DNA of 8,677 nt from Candidatus Methanomethylophilaceae archaeon. GTDB lineage: Archaea; Thermoplasmatota; Thermoplasmata; Methanomassiliicoccales; Methanomethylophilaceae. Shown here in pieces: positions 1 through 7,097 of the stretch; the first letter of the stretch is position 1, and each line of letters begins with the position of its first letter. The position numbers and the translations under genes were made by a program. Under the pieces are notes generated by a model. It was given only the letters and a program-made list of their open reading frames with translations. It had not been told where the DNA came from and searched no databases. Location: contig JAFPVN010000027.1 in NCBI GenBank assembly GCA_017395275.1, positions 1 to 8,677 on the forward strand, written 5' to 3'.

Positions 1-209
1 AGAAGGGTGTTGCCGACCCCGTCGGAAAGAACACCAAGAAGACGCTGGAGTCCCTTGGATTCAAAGGGGTCACCGCGGTCAGGTCCATCAAGTTCTTCGA
101 GATGGATATCGACGCCCCCGCCGACAAGGCCAAGGCCATGGCGGAGGAGATGTGCGAGAAGCTCCTCGCTAACCCCGTTATCGAGAACTACTCCGTCACC
201 GTGAGATGA
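1..209 (+). CDS. purS: Phosphoribosylformylglycinamidine synthase, subunit PurS (5' partial)
   Basis: This is the C-terminal part (about 68 residues, reading frame starting at base 3) of the small PurS subunit. PurS bridges PurL and PurQ and helps pass ammonia in the fourth step of purine synthesis, FGAR to FGAM. The visible protein begins at KGVADPVGKNTKKTLESLGF, which matches the family's early KxGVxDPxG...LxxLGF segment. It ends with MCEKLLANPVIENYSV, which matches the conserved CxxLLANPVIE tail. PurS proteins are about 80-85 residues, so roughly 14 N-terminal residues lie outside the window. The TGA stop overlaps the purL start by four bases. Identity rests on these motifs together with the purL and purQ neighbours, and is nearly certain. 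Confidence 0.95.
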   Translation, partial: KGVADPVGKNTKKTLESLGFKGVTAVRSIKFFEMDIDAPADKAKAMAEEMCEKLLANPVIENYSVTVR

Positions 210-2548
210 GCCAGATGTCAGCAGATAGGCTCATGATCAAACGCGATGTGCCGTTCCCGCTCTACGACATCGACGTGCTCTCCGCCACCGACGACGAGCT
301 CAAGCAGCTGTCCTCGGAGCTGGGGCTCAGTCTTTCGCTGGACGAGATGAAGGTCATCGTCGACTACTTCAAAAAGGAGGGCAGGAACCCCACCGACATA
401 GAGCTGCAGTCCCTCGGCCAGGCATGGAGCGAGCACTGCTGCTACAAGAGCTCCAAGAACATCCTCAAGGAGTTCGTGTTCGCCATCGACCACCCCGACA
501 TCCTCTCGAGAGGGGACGCAGGGGTGATGGTCTTCGACGACGACTACGGATACGCGCTGAGGATCGAGAGCCACAACCACCCCTCCGCGATTGAGCCCTA
601 CGGAGGCGCCGCCACCGGAATCGGCGGTATCCTCAGGGACGTAATATGCATGGGCGCGCAGCCCATCGGACTGGTCGATCCCCTCTGCTTCGGGCCCATC
701 GACACCGACAAGGAGCTGCCCAAGGGGATCAAGCACCCCAGGTATCTGGCGAGCGGTGTGGTCTCCGGTATCAGGGACTACGGCAACCGTATGGGAGTGC
801 CGACCATATCCGGAGGATTCTTCTTCGATGACAAGTACACCGGAAACTGCCTGGTCAACGTGGGATGCCTCGGTATCGTGAAGAGGGACGTCCTTATGAA
901 GAACTACGCCGGAGGACCCGGCGAGGTCATGATCCTCCTCGGAGGATACACCGGACGCGACGGCATCCACGGGGTCACCTTCGCATCCGCTGACCTCACC
1001 TCCACATCGGATAAGGATTCCAGGGGGGCCGTCCAGCTCGGGGATCCGATCACAAAGGAGCCCACCCTCCACGCCTGTATCGAGGTTGCTGAGAAGAAGC
1101 TCATCACGGGAATGAAGGACCTCGGAGGAGGAGGTCTCAGCTGCGTCATCGGAGAGATGGCGCTGGACGCCGGATGCGGCGCAGACGTGGATTTGGACAA
1201 GGTCCCGCTCAAGGAGGCCGGACTCGCGCCCTGGGAGATCTGGGTGTCCGAGTCGCAGGAGCGCATGATGGTCACCTGCAAACCGGAGAACGTCGACAGG
1301 ATCCTGGAGATCTTCGACATGTGGGACGTACCCGCGACAGTGGTCGCGAGAACGACCGACATCCCCCACACCCGCATATTCTGGAAGGGGGAGCTGATCT
1401 TCGACATGGACCTCAAGTTCCTCACCGGCGGACCGGTCTACGACCGTCCGTACGAGCTCCCCAAGACCTACTGCAAGTGCAGGGAGTCGTTCCCCATACT
1501 GCCCTCGAACAACGAGGTCATCCTGAAGCTGCTGTCCGATCTGAACGTGGCATCGAAGGAATGGGCGATCCGCCAGTACGACCACGAGGTCCGCGCGGGT
1601 ACCGTCCTGAAGCCCATGGTCGGGAAGATGAACATGACTGGACCCGGGGATGCCACGGTGCTCATGCCCGTCCTCGGAAGGTGGAAGGGTCTCGCGGCGG
1701 CCGTCGGATGCAACCCGTGGTTCTGCGAGGGGGACCCCTACAAGGGCGGTATGGCCTGCATCGACGAGACCTGCCGTAACATAGTCGCCGTCGGAGCGAG
1801 GCCCCACGCTTTCACCGACTGTCTGAACTTCGGAAACCCCGAGATCCCCGAGAGGCTCGGAGTGTTCAGGGAGGCGGTGAGGGGACTCGGAGAGATCTGC
1901 AAGTCGCTGGGTCTTCCGATCCCGTCGGGTAACGTAAGCTTATACAACGAGGCGCCCGGAGGACACCACATCCTTCCGACGCCCATGATCCTGGGGACCG
2001 GACTCATCGACGACGTCCGCAAGGCCGTCTCCGCGGACTTCAAGGAGGAGGGCGACAGGATCTTCATCGTCGGTTCCACCAAGGACGAGATGGGCGCATC
2101 CCTGCTGTTCCGCAAGTTCGGCGGAATCGAGGGAGACGTGCCCGGAGTGGACATCGACAACCTCAAGAAGCTCATGGACAAGATGCTGTCCGCCATGGAT
2201 AAGGGATTGGTGCGCGCATGCCACGACTGTTCCGACGGAGGAATGGCCGTCGCCGTCGCCGAGATGTGCATCTCCGGAGACATCGGAGCCGAGCTCGACC
2301 TCAGGGACATGGGCCCGCTGGACGACGCGAGGAAACTGTATTCGGAGAGCAACACCCGCTGGATCGCCGAGGTGAAGGAGAAGGACGCGAAGGCGTTCCA
2401 GGACATCATGGGCGCCGATGCGGTATGCATCGGAAGGACCGGCGGAGACTCCCTGAAGGTGGCGTCCGCGGGCGTATCCCTTTCCGTCAAGGACATGAGG
2501 AAGGCGTGGAACGATCCCGTCTGGAACATCATGGGGGGAGCGCAATGA
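206..2548 (+). CDS. purL: Phosphoribosylformylglycinamidine synthase, synthetase subunit PurL (small type)
   Basis: This 780-residue protein is the ATP-dependent synthetase subunit that converts FGAR to FGAM with ammonia supplied by PurQ. It has the AIRS/PurM-like duplicated architecture. Near the N-terminus is GQAWSEHCCYKSSK (about 71-84) with the expected catalytic histidine at 77. It is followed by the nucleotide/metal-binding ESHNHPSAIEPYGGAATG (about 121-138) and the RDVICMGAQPIG strand. The second half carries the paired motifs VAVGARPHAFTDCLNFGNP and CHDCSDGGMAVAVAEM. The length fits the small PurL found in archaea and Gram-positive bacteria, not the ~1300-residue fused enzyme. The start at 206 is chosen because it makes an exact ATGA overlap with purS. 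Met4 (215) and Met10 are alternatives, since the ribosome-binding site is weak. The stop overlaps purQ in the same way. Confidence 0.97.
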   Translation: MSQMSADRLMIKRDVPFPLYDIDVLSATDDELKQLSSELGLSLSLDEMKVIVDYFKKEGRNPTDIELQSLGQAWSEHCCYKSSKNILKEFVFAIDHPDILSRGDAGVMVFDDDYGYALRIESHNHPSAIEPYGGAATGIGGILRDVICMGAQPIGLVDPLCFGPIDTDKELPKGIKHPRYLASGVVSGIRDYGNRMGVPTISGGFFFDDKYTGNCLVNVGCLGIVKRDVLMKNYAGGPGEVMILLGGYTGRDGIHGVTFASADLTSTSDKDSRGAVQLGDPITKEPTLHACIEVAEKKLITGMKDLGGGGLSCVIGEMALDAGCGADVDLDKVPLKEAGLAPWEIWVSESQERMMVTCKPENVDRILEIFDMWDVPATVVARTTDIPHTRIFWKGELIFDMDLKFLTGGPVYDRPYELPKTYCKCRESFPILPSNNEVILKLLSDLNVASKEWAIRQYDHEVRAGTVLKPMVGKMNMTGPGDATVLMPVLGRWKGLAAAVGCNPWFCEGDPYKGGMACIDETCRNIVAVGARPHAFTDCLNFGNPEIPERLGVFREAVRGLGEICKSLGLPIPSGNVSLYNEAPGGHHILPTPMILGTGLIDDVRKAVSADFKEEGDRIFIVGSTKDEMGASLLFRKFGGIEGDVPGVDIDNLKKLMDKMLSAMDKGLVRACHDCSDGGMAVAVAEMCISGDIGAELDLRDMGPLDDARKLYSESNTRWIAEVKEKDAKAFQDIMGADAVCIGRTGGDSLKVASAGVSLSVKDMRKAWNDPVWNIMGGAQ
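2533..2540 (+). promoter_or_regulatory. Ribosome-binding site of purQ
   Basis: GGGGGGAG lies four bases before the purQ ATG, inside the end of purL. It is a purine-rich Shine-Dalgarno-like run that supports the start at 2545, alongside the ATGA overlap. Confidence 0.55.
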
Positions 2549-3360
2549 AGGCATCCGACGTCAAGGTATGCGTTATACGCATCGAGGGAACGAACTGCGA
2601 GGACGAGATGGCAGAGGCATTCAGGATGGTGGGCGCCGCGCCCGAGAAGGTCCACCTGAAGCAGCTGACCGGACAGGCTCCCGCCGACATGAGGCGCAGC
2701 CTCGAGGATTACGACATCCTGGCATTCCCCGGAGGATTCTCCGCGGGGGACTACATCCGCGACGGAGCGATCTTCGCCGCGAGGATCAAATCCGCCATCG
2801 GACCCCAGGTAAGGAAGTTCGTCGAGGCTGAGAAGCCCGTGCTGGGCGTATGCAACGGATTCCAGATCCTCGTGGAGCTGGGACTGCTCCCGGCCATGGA
2901 GGACTGCATGACCCCAGTCCCCACCGCCGCGCTGTACACCAACGACTCCGCAAGGTTCGAGTGCAGGCCCACACTGCTCCGCAACGACAACCGCGGCAAG
3001 TGCATGTTCACCTCGGCGTTCAAGCCGAAGCAGGTCGTCATGTTCCCGTCCGCCCATGCTGAGGGTAAGCTCATGAGCATGGACCCCAAGTTCGTGGAGA
3101 AGCTGGAGGAGAACGATCAGGTGGTGTTCAGGTACGTCGGCCCCGACGGAAAGGCACCCGTTTACCCGTGGAACCCCAACGGATCCCCCTCGGACATCGC
3201 GGGTATATGCAACCCCGCGGGGAACGTCATGGGACTCATGCCCCACCCCGAGCGTGTGCTCACCAGGTTCACCCACCCGGACTGGACCAGGGGATACACC
3301 TCCGAGGAGGGAGACGGTCTCCTGGTGTTCAGGTCCGTCATGCAAAAACTCGTGAAATGA
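2545..3360 (+). CDS. purQ: Phosphoribosylformylglycinamidine synthase, glutaminase subunit PurQ
   Basis: This 271-residue class I glutamine amidotransferase hydrolyses glutamine and delivers ammonia to PurL. The GATase landmarks are all visible. FPGGFSAGDYIRDGAIFA (about 61-78) is the PurQ signature. GVCNGFQIL carries the expected nucleophile Cys103, and HAEGK (171-175) follows. MPHPER supplies the other two triad residues, His234 and Glu236. The protein is longer than the ~225-residue bacterial enzyme but within the range of archaeal PurQ, with extra sequence before the HAEG motif and at the C-terminal end around GYTSEEGDGLLVF. The start at 2545 gives an ATGA overlap with purL and is preceded by a G-rich ribosome-binding site. 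All key residues are present, so it should be active. Confidence 0.97.
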   Translation: MKASDVKVCVIRIEGTNCEDEMAEAFRMVGAAPEKVHLKQLTGQAPADMRRSLEDYDILAFPGGFSAGDYIRDGAIFAARIKSAIGPQVRKFVEAEKPVLGVCNGFQILVELGLLPAMEDCMTPVPTAALYTNDSARFECRPTLLRNDNRGKCMFTSAFKPKQVVMFPSAHAEGKLMSMDPKFVEKLEENDQVVFRYVGPDGKAPVYPWNPNGSPSDIAGICNPAGNVMGLMPHPERVLTRFTHPDWTRGYTSEEGDGLLVFRSVMQKLVK

Positions 3361-4919
3361 AACTGGAATCGGGACTGGGCCGCATCAGGGATATGAAGCA
3401 CCCTCTAGCGGTGCTCATCCTCGCCGGTCTGGCGGTGCGGCTCGTCCTGATGCCTCTTTTCTCGTTCAACATAGACCTCACCTACTGGATGAAGGTCTTC
3501 AACCTCATCGACGGAGGCAACGACCTCTACTCGATAGGTGGATACTACTACACGCCCGTATGGGGGTACATACTGGGCGCCATGGACATGCTGGCACATG
3601 TCCTCGGGTTCACCGATTTCGGTACGCAGGTGCCCGAGTTGTACCCCTACGTGGGGATGGACTACAGCATATCCCCGTATGTAACCTCAGTATCGTTCAA
3701 CGTGCTGGTGAAGGTCCCGCTGATCCTCACCGACGTGGCGGTCGCGTATCTTTTGTATACATTCGTGATGAGGATATCCGACGACAGGAACAAGGCCCTG
3801 CTGGCCTGCGCCCTGTGGGCGCTCTGCCCCCTCACCATACTTGAATCGTCGGTGCACGCGATGTTCGACAACGTATCGGCGATGTTCATGCTGATATCGT
3901 TCATAGCGGCATACGACAGGAAGTACCTCCTCGCGGGCGGAGTGTACAGTCTTGCCATCCTCACCAAGTTCTTCCCGCTGTTCTTCATATTCCTGCTCCT
4001 CGCCATCGTGGTGAGGAACGAGGGATTCAACATGCGCTCCATAAGGAGCATCGCTATGGCGATAGCATCCGCCGTGGCCGTTATGCTCATCGTGGAGCTC
4101 CCGGCGATAATCAACGGACAGTTCTGGGAGTCCGTCAGCTTCATGACCGAGAGGATCGGACTGTCCGCATCGACACTGGAATCCCTGGGCATCTGGCTCT
4201 TCGTCGGCCTGGGCATACTGGTTTTCCTGGTCGCGGCGGCCGCGCATTACTTCTGCAGGATCCGTCCCGACATAATCCGCTCGAGGTTCCTCGAGATATC
4301 AGACGAGGACAGGAACAGGAAGGTCCTGAAGGTCATCAAGGTAGTAGCGGGAGTGATGACGGCATTGATCCTGCTGTATTCCGCGTATTCAGTAATCAAG
4401 GCCGAGGGCACCCTCGTGGACATATTCAACGTGTTCGCCAAGAGGGTCGTGCTTCTACTGTCAGTATACACCCTTCTGCTGGAGGCGTATATCGCGTACA
4501 GGTTCCTGTTCAGCAGGAGGGAGGGCATCATGCCCTACATCTACGCATTCGCCATGTCCGCAACGGTCATATTCCTGTGGCCCCCGGCACCCCAATACGC
4601 GATCGTGATCGTCCCCGCATTCGTCCTGCTGGCGGTGTTCGACGGCAGGTTCGTGAAACCGTTCGTGATCATGACGGTGCTGATGGCGCTCTACGACATC
4701 GTGCTGGCGGGACCGTCTGCGGTGTTCTCCCTGGCGGTGTACACGAGTCTCATGGACATCTCGTCGCTGGTGCCCATGGTGGAGTTCGTCACATCCTACA
4801 TCTTCGGCGAGCTCCCCACCATCGCCCCGTTCATGCTGGTGTTCGGCGGGGCCTCCTACGTCTCGTTGCTGTATCTCATCTACAGGGGGATCATCCTCGG
4901 AAGGAGGGGATCCGAATGA
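3357..4919 (+). CDS. Multi-pass membrane protein, probable GT-C type glycosyltransferase
   Basis: This 520-residue integral membrane protein has about ten or more hydrophobic segments. The layout resembles GT-C enzymes that transfer sugars from polyprenyl-phosphate donors on the outer face of the membrane. TM1 (about 15-35) is followed by SFNIDLTYW, where Asp40 sits where GT-C enzymes have a catalytic or metal-binding acid in the first outer loop. Then come NDLYSIGGYYYTPVWGY (a form of the common 'lY...Y.PP' stretch), KVPLILTDVAVAYLLY (119-134), HAMFDNVSAMFML (167-179), LTKFFPLFF (202-210) and WPPAPQYAIVIVPAF (408-422). Two polar stretches near 300-325 and 380-392 are probably cytoplasmic. 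The start at 3357 is chosen for its ATGA overlap with purQ; Met13 (3393) is possible. Its acceptor and sugar cannot be read from sequence. Mannosyltransferase-like (GT87/PIG-M-like) is the closest impression. It has no evident link to purines except operon membership. Confidence 0.7.
   Translation: MKLESGLGRIRDMKHPLAVLILAGLAVRLVLMPLFSFNIDLTYWMKVFNLIDGGNDLYSIGGYYYTPVWGYILGAMDMLAHVLGFTDFGTQVPELYPYVGMDYSISPYVTSVSFNVLVKVPLILTDVAVAYLLYTFVMRISDDRNKALLACALWALCPLTILESSVHAMFDNVSAMFMLISFIAAYDRKYLLAGGVYSLAILTKFFPLFFIFLLLAIVVRNEGFNMRSIRSIAMAIASAVAVMLIVELPAIINGQFWESVSFMTERIGLSASTLESLGIWLFVGLGILVFLVAAAAHYFCRIRPDIIRSRFLEISDEDRNRKVLKVIKVVAGVMTALILLYSAYSVIKAEGTLVDIFNVFAKRVVLLLSVYTLLLEAYIAYRFLFSRREGIMPYIYAFAMSATVIFLWPPAPQYAIVIVPAFVLLAVFDGRFVKPFVIMTVLMALYDIVLAGPSAVFSLAVYTSLMDISSLVPMVEFVTSYIFGELPTIAPFMLVFGGASYVSLLYLIYRGIILGRRGSE
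4903..4909 (+). promoter_or_regulatory. Ribosome-binding site of the secreted-protein gene
   Basis: GGAGGGG stands six bases before the ATG at 4916, within the last codons of the upstream membrane-protein gene. It is one of the clearest Shine-Dalgarno matches in the window and fixes the start of the next gene. Confidence 0.65.
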
Positions 4920-5887
4920 AGGCTATCGCCGTCATACTTGCGGTATCCTGCGCCCTCATGGCCGCTGGAGCGGCGGTGGCGTACTGCTACCACCCCGACA
5001 CCGGATTCTCCGTGACCGAGGACGGTTCCGGGAACGCGACCGTATCCGTATCGGGTTCCCTGCCCGCGGACGTGAACTACCGTCTGCTCTCCGGCACCGA
5101 TATCCCGGAGAGGATCTACCTGTATCTGGACAGCGACTATTCCGGAGGCATGGTATCGTACAGGGACCAGGACAGGATGCTGTCCTCCATCAGGGATATG
5201 ATGCGCGAGTGCGGGTATTGCAATGCGGAGTTCATTGATTCCGCACGTCTGGCACAGCTGTGCTCCACGCCATCCGAGGCTCCCAAGAGAGCCATAATGA
5301 TGATCAGCGGGGCGGTCCCGGAGAACGTCTATCCCGATGATTCGAACAACGGACTGGAGACGTGGATGGCCAACGGAGGAACCCTCTACTGGGCGGGACC
5401 CGATATGGGACTCTACAGGGCGGACGCCCACAGAGACAACGTCAAGGTGGAGGGCGGAGGACGCTTCGGCGACAACATCAACAATTCCACGGAGAAACCC
5501 TGCCTCGTCGGGAAATCGTCCGACATCTCCAGGGCCATGGGATTCGCCGGAGGCCACGCGGAGTTCGGTCTGAAGGCCGACTATCCCGGAAGCGCGGTGA
5601 TAGGTCTCTACGACGAGTACTCGTCGTTATCGGTCGTACCCGCCGGCGCGGGAAGGATCTTCGTGCTCGGCTGTCCGATGTCCTCGCTGGACGTGGAGAG
5701 CCTGTACTCGTATGTGGATATGGTCGTCTGCGGGATAAACGAGGATACCGTCGTGAAGGACACAGGCTCCTACCATAAGGGATACGGCAGCGGATCCTTC
5801 ATGGTATCCGGTGTGAGCGTTGGTGACGTGCTGTACGTGACCTCGGGCAAGCCCGCCTCCGTCAACGGAAGGGCGTTCCTGCTCTGA
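4916..5887 (+). CDS. Secreted or membrane-anchored protein of unknown function
   Basis: The gene encodes 323 residues that I do not recognise as a named family. The N-terminus (residues 1-22, MKAIAVILAVSCALMAAGAAVA) is a typical signal peptide with an AVA|Y cleavage site; it could also stay as a membrane anchor. No other membrane segment is seen, so the body should lie outside the cell. Three N-glycosylation sequons are present (Asn40, Asn189, Asn190), along with several cysteines. From about 66 on, an alternating strand/helix pattern appears: ERIYLYLDSDY, a helix to CGYC, RAIMMISG, then GLETWMANGGTLYWAGP and GRIFVLGCP. The 'helix + NGG + hydrophobic strand + GP' piece recalls GATase-like or ThuA-like flavodoxin folds, but no catalytic Cys/His pair is obvious; this is inference only. 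The gene overlaps the GT-C gene by ATGA, which suggests partners in envelope glycan assembly. Confidence 0.75.
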   Translation: MKAIAVILAVSCALMAAGAAVAYCYHPDTGFSVTEDGSGNATVSVSGSLPADVNYRLLSGTDIPERIYLYLDSDYSGGMVSYRDQDRMLSSIRDMMRECGYCNAEFIDSARLAQLCSTPSEAPKRAIMMISGAVPENVYPDDSNNGLETWMANGGTLYWAGPDMGLYRADAHRDNVKVEGGGRFGDNINNSTEKPCLVGKSSDISRAMGFAGGHAEFGLKADYPGSAVIGLYDEYSSLSVVPAGAGRIFVLGCPMSSLDVESLYSYVDMVVCGINEDTVVKDTGSYHKGYGSGSFMVSGVSVGDVLYVTSGKPASVNGRAFLL

Positions 5888-5893
5888 TCAGAG
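5882..5893. other. 12-bp palindrome formed by two abutting convergent stop codons
   Basis: CTCTGATCAGAG is a perfect palindrome. Its centre is TGA|TCA, the plus-strand stop (5885-5887) next to the minus-strand stop of rbkR (5890-5888). No intergenic bases remain, so at least one transcript must run into the opposing gene before ending. Confidence 0.8.
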
Positions 5894-6544
5894 GTCCACG
5901 ATGACGTCGACGAGGTCGCCGTCGCTCAGGCTGAGCGTGCGCCTGATGTGGTACTGGCAGATGATCTCGATGGTCTCTCTGTAATGGGACCTCTCCGGAA
6001 CGACTATCGCGCATTCCAGGTTCTTGATCTTCGCCTTGTAGGCGATGACGTTGCCGAAGGTCCTGCCCTCGCTGACGAACCCGTTGATCATGATGCCCTT
6101 GCTCTTCCTGATGACGTCCAGCTTGCCTACGTCCTCGGGCACGATGTCGAGGTTGAACGTCCCCTCGAAGGGCGTGAATCCCAGTTGTTCCTTGATCTGG
6201 TCGCTGTAGCCGGGCTGGCAGATGTAGTAGCCGCCCTCTCCCATACCCTGTGCGACCTTCCCGTGGATGATCATCTTGTCGGTGTTCTCGAACACCTTAC
6301 GGTATTCCAGGTACTCCTTTTTAAGGAGTTCTGCTCCCTTTGGAGTGATGCGGATCTGCTGCTTCCTGGCTCCGACGTCGCGTTCGATGTATTTCGCTTC
6401 CAGGAGCTCCAATATGCGCTTGGATGCCGATTGTTGGCTCATCTCGAGCGCTTCGCCGAGCTCCCTGGAAGAGACGGTTACGCTGTCCCTGAGTCCCCCT
6501 AGCAGTGCTATCCTCCTCAATGCGAAGGTGAACTTCTCTTCCAT
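5888..6544 (-). CDS. rbkR: RbkR-like transcription regulator / CTP-dependent riboflavin kinase
   Basis: This 218-residue protein joins a winged helix-turn-helix (about 1-75; recognition region SSRELGEALEMSQQSASKRI, 25-44) to an archaeal DUF120 riboflavin kinase domain (about 92-218). The kinase makes FMN from riboflavin and uses CTP in place of ATP. Its hallmarks are GKVAQGMGEGGYY (95-107), LGFTPFEGTFNL (121-132), the ERSHY...IEII stretch (184-195) and LSLSDGDLVDV (204-214). Family knowledge: RbkR proteins with this domain order repress or control riboflavin genes and also act as the kinase. All main kinase motifs are present, so both functions are plausible. There is no Shine-Dalgarno sequence, and a TATA-like box about 26 bases upstream predicts a nearly leaderless mRNA. 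A perfect palindrome lies between the box and the ATG. No riboflavin biosynthesis gene is in the window. Confidence 0.93.
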   Translation of the reverse strand: MEEKFTFALRRIALLGGLRDSVTVSSRELGEALEMSQQSASKRILELLEAKYIERDVGARKQQIRITPKGAELLKKEYLEYRKVFENTDKMIIHGKVAQGMGEGGYYICQPGYSDQIKEQLGFTPFEGTFNLDIVPEDVGKLDVIRKSKGIMINGFVSEGRTFGNVIAYKAKIKNLECAIVVPERSHYRETIEIICQYHIRRTLSLSDGDLVDVIVDL

Positions 6545-6549
6545 GCGCG

Positions 6550-6566
6550 CGCCTACTATTTAGGCG
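6550..6566. promoter_or_regulatory. Candidate operator palindrome of rbkR
   Basis: CGCCTA-CTATT-TAGGCG is a perfect inverted repeat with 6-base arms and a 5-base spacer. It begins six bases upstream of the rbkR start codon and directly abuts the TATA-like box. A protein bound here would cover the expected transcription start. Autorepression by RbkR is the natural inference. The match to a known RbkR site could not be checked. Confidence 0.55.
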
Positions 6567-6580
6567 TACTTAAACTTTTA
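6567..6580 (-). promoter_or_regulatory. Archaeal promoter (BRE/TATA) of rbkR
   Basis: Read on the minus strand, TAAAAGTTTAAGTA gives a purine-rich BRE-like AAAAG followed by the TATA-like TTTAAGTA, in an otherwise GC-rich stretch. The box centre is about 26 bases from the ATG, so transcription should start at or next to the start codon (leaderless), which fits the missing ribosome-binding site. Confidence 0.6.
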
Positions 6581-6637
6581 TGAGGGCACGGACCGTCCGA
6601 ACGGCGTTCCATAGGTCTTCGATAGGGAAACGTACTG

Positions 6638-6689
6638 AAAAGTGGGTGGGAAAGGGGTTTGCCGGAGCCGAACCGGTGTTCAGGCTCCG
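6638..6689 (-). terminator. Candidate terminator after the small membrane protein gene
   Basis: On the minus strand a 7-bp stem, CGGAGCC...GGCTCCG (6689-6683 with 6669-6663), encloses a 13-base loop holding the TGA stop. It is followed by a pyrimidine-rich run ending in TTTT (6641-6638). The loop is long and the T-run distant, so this is only a moderate candidate. Confidence 0.35.
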
Positions 6690-7045
6690 AACCAGTTCTC
6701 TGACCTGAGACAGAGGAGGACGTTGACGAGAACGAGGACCGCCGCTATGACCGCTACGATCGTGAATGCGATGGAGAAGATCTCCACGATTGCGCCGAAA
6801 GCGACAATGGCGATGATGACGAAGCACATGAGCTGCATCATGGAGACATTCCACTGGCCGTTCTCCTTGAATCCGCCTGCCAGTGCAAAGAACAGTACTG
6901 CGACGACGAGGTACATACAGCAGGTACCGAGAACGTTAGTGCTGTCGATACCAGTGAACTGCGCCGCCATGAATCCGATGGTGATTGCGCCGGCGAGTGC
7001 CGAAATGATCGCCGCCACCGTGAGACTCTGATTTCTGTTCTGCAT
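6680..7045 (-). CDS. Small four-helix membrane protein, unknown function
   Basis: The gene encodes 121 residues with four strongly hydrophobic segments (about 9-31, 39-58, 68-89 and 92-113) and short polar ends (MQNRNQ and RSENWFGA). There is no signal peptide and no family I can name. I chose the ATG at 7045 because GGTGA lies five bases before it; a GTG at 7054 would add three residues but would overlap that ribosome-binding site. It has its own TATA-like promoter upstream and a possible terminator downstream, so it is probably transcribed alone. It follows the symporter gene by 75 bases. Its four-helix layout, including an N-x-Q-aromatic segment before helix 3 (NGQW), resembles the first four helices of the symporter's C-terminal extension (NSQF). 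An accessory role for the transporter is therefore conceivable but unproven. Confidence 0.75.
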   Translation of the reverse strand: MQNRNQSLTVAAIISALAGAITIGFMAAQFTGIDSTNVLGTCCMYLVVAVLFFALAGGFKENGQWNVSMMQLMCFVIIAIVAFGAIVEIFSIAFTIVAVIAAVLVLVNVLLCLRSENWFGA

Positions 7046-7050
7046 GGTTT

Positions 7051-7055
7051 TCACC
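7051..7055 (-). promoter_or_regulatory. Ribosome-binding site of the small membrane protein gene
   Basis: GGTGA, complementary to the 3' end of archaeal 16S rRNA, lies five bases before the ATG at 7045. It argues for that start over the GTG at 7054. Confidence 0.6.
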
Positions 7056-7080
7056 GTTTATTGGATGTCGAATGTATTCC

Positions 7081-7091
7081 TTATAATTAAA
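7081..7091 (-). promoter_or_regulatory. TATA-type promoter of the small membrane protein gene
   Basis: On the minus strand, TTTAATTATAA is the most AT-rich spot in the interval between the symporter and the small gene. Placed about 40 bases before the ATG, it predicts a start near 7060 and a leader of about 15 bases containing the GGTGA ribosome-binding site. No convincing BRE purine run precedes it. Confidence 0.55.
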
Positions 7092-7097
7092 GGGTTG

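Noticed and set aside
218..1807. Long open frame (529 codons) on the minus strand opposite purL
   Set aside because: purL is unmistakable. The opposing translation has no recognisable motifs and is a typical GC-rich antisense frame rich in V, G, D and H.
1738..3345. Long open frame (535 codons) on the minus strand opposite purL and purQ
   Set aside because: It covers two confirmed genes in antisense, and its low-complexity composition shows no family features.
4577..4915. Upstream extension of the secreted-protein gene by 113 codons
   Set aside because: It lies wholly inside the GT-C gene, is rich in R, H and G, and would bury the clear signal peptide and ribosome-binding site at 4916.
6313..6329. 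Inverted repeat ACTCCTT-TTT-AAGGAGT inside rbkR, considered as a terminator for the convergent plus operon
   Set aside because: The T-run forms the loop and part of the stem and does not follow the hairpin. The sequence is explained by the codons for LLKKEY.
6663..6689. tRNA-like T-arm (ACCGGTTCGGCTCCGG on the minus strand)
   Set aside because: No acceptor, D or anticodon arms can be built around it, and it overlaps the end of the small membrane protein gene.
6812..6822. C-box-like GATGATGA, considered as a box C/D guide RNA
   Set aside because: There is no D/C'/D' box set at proper spacing, and the sequence is explained by antisense of coding codons.
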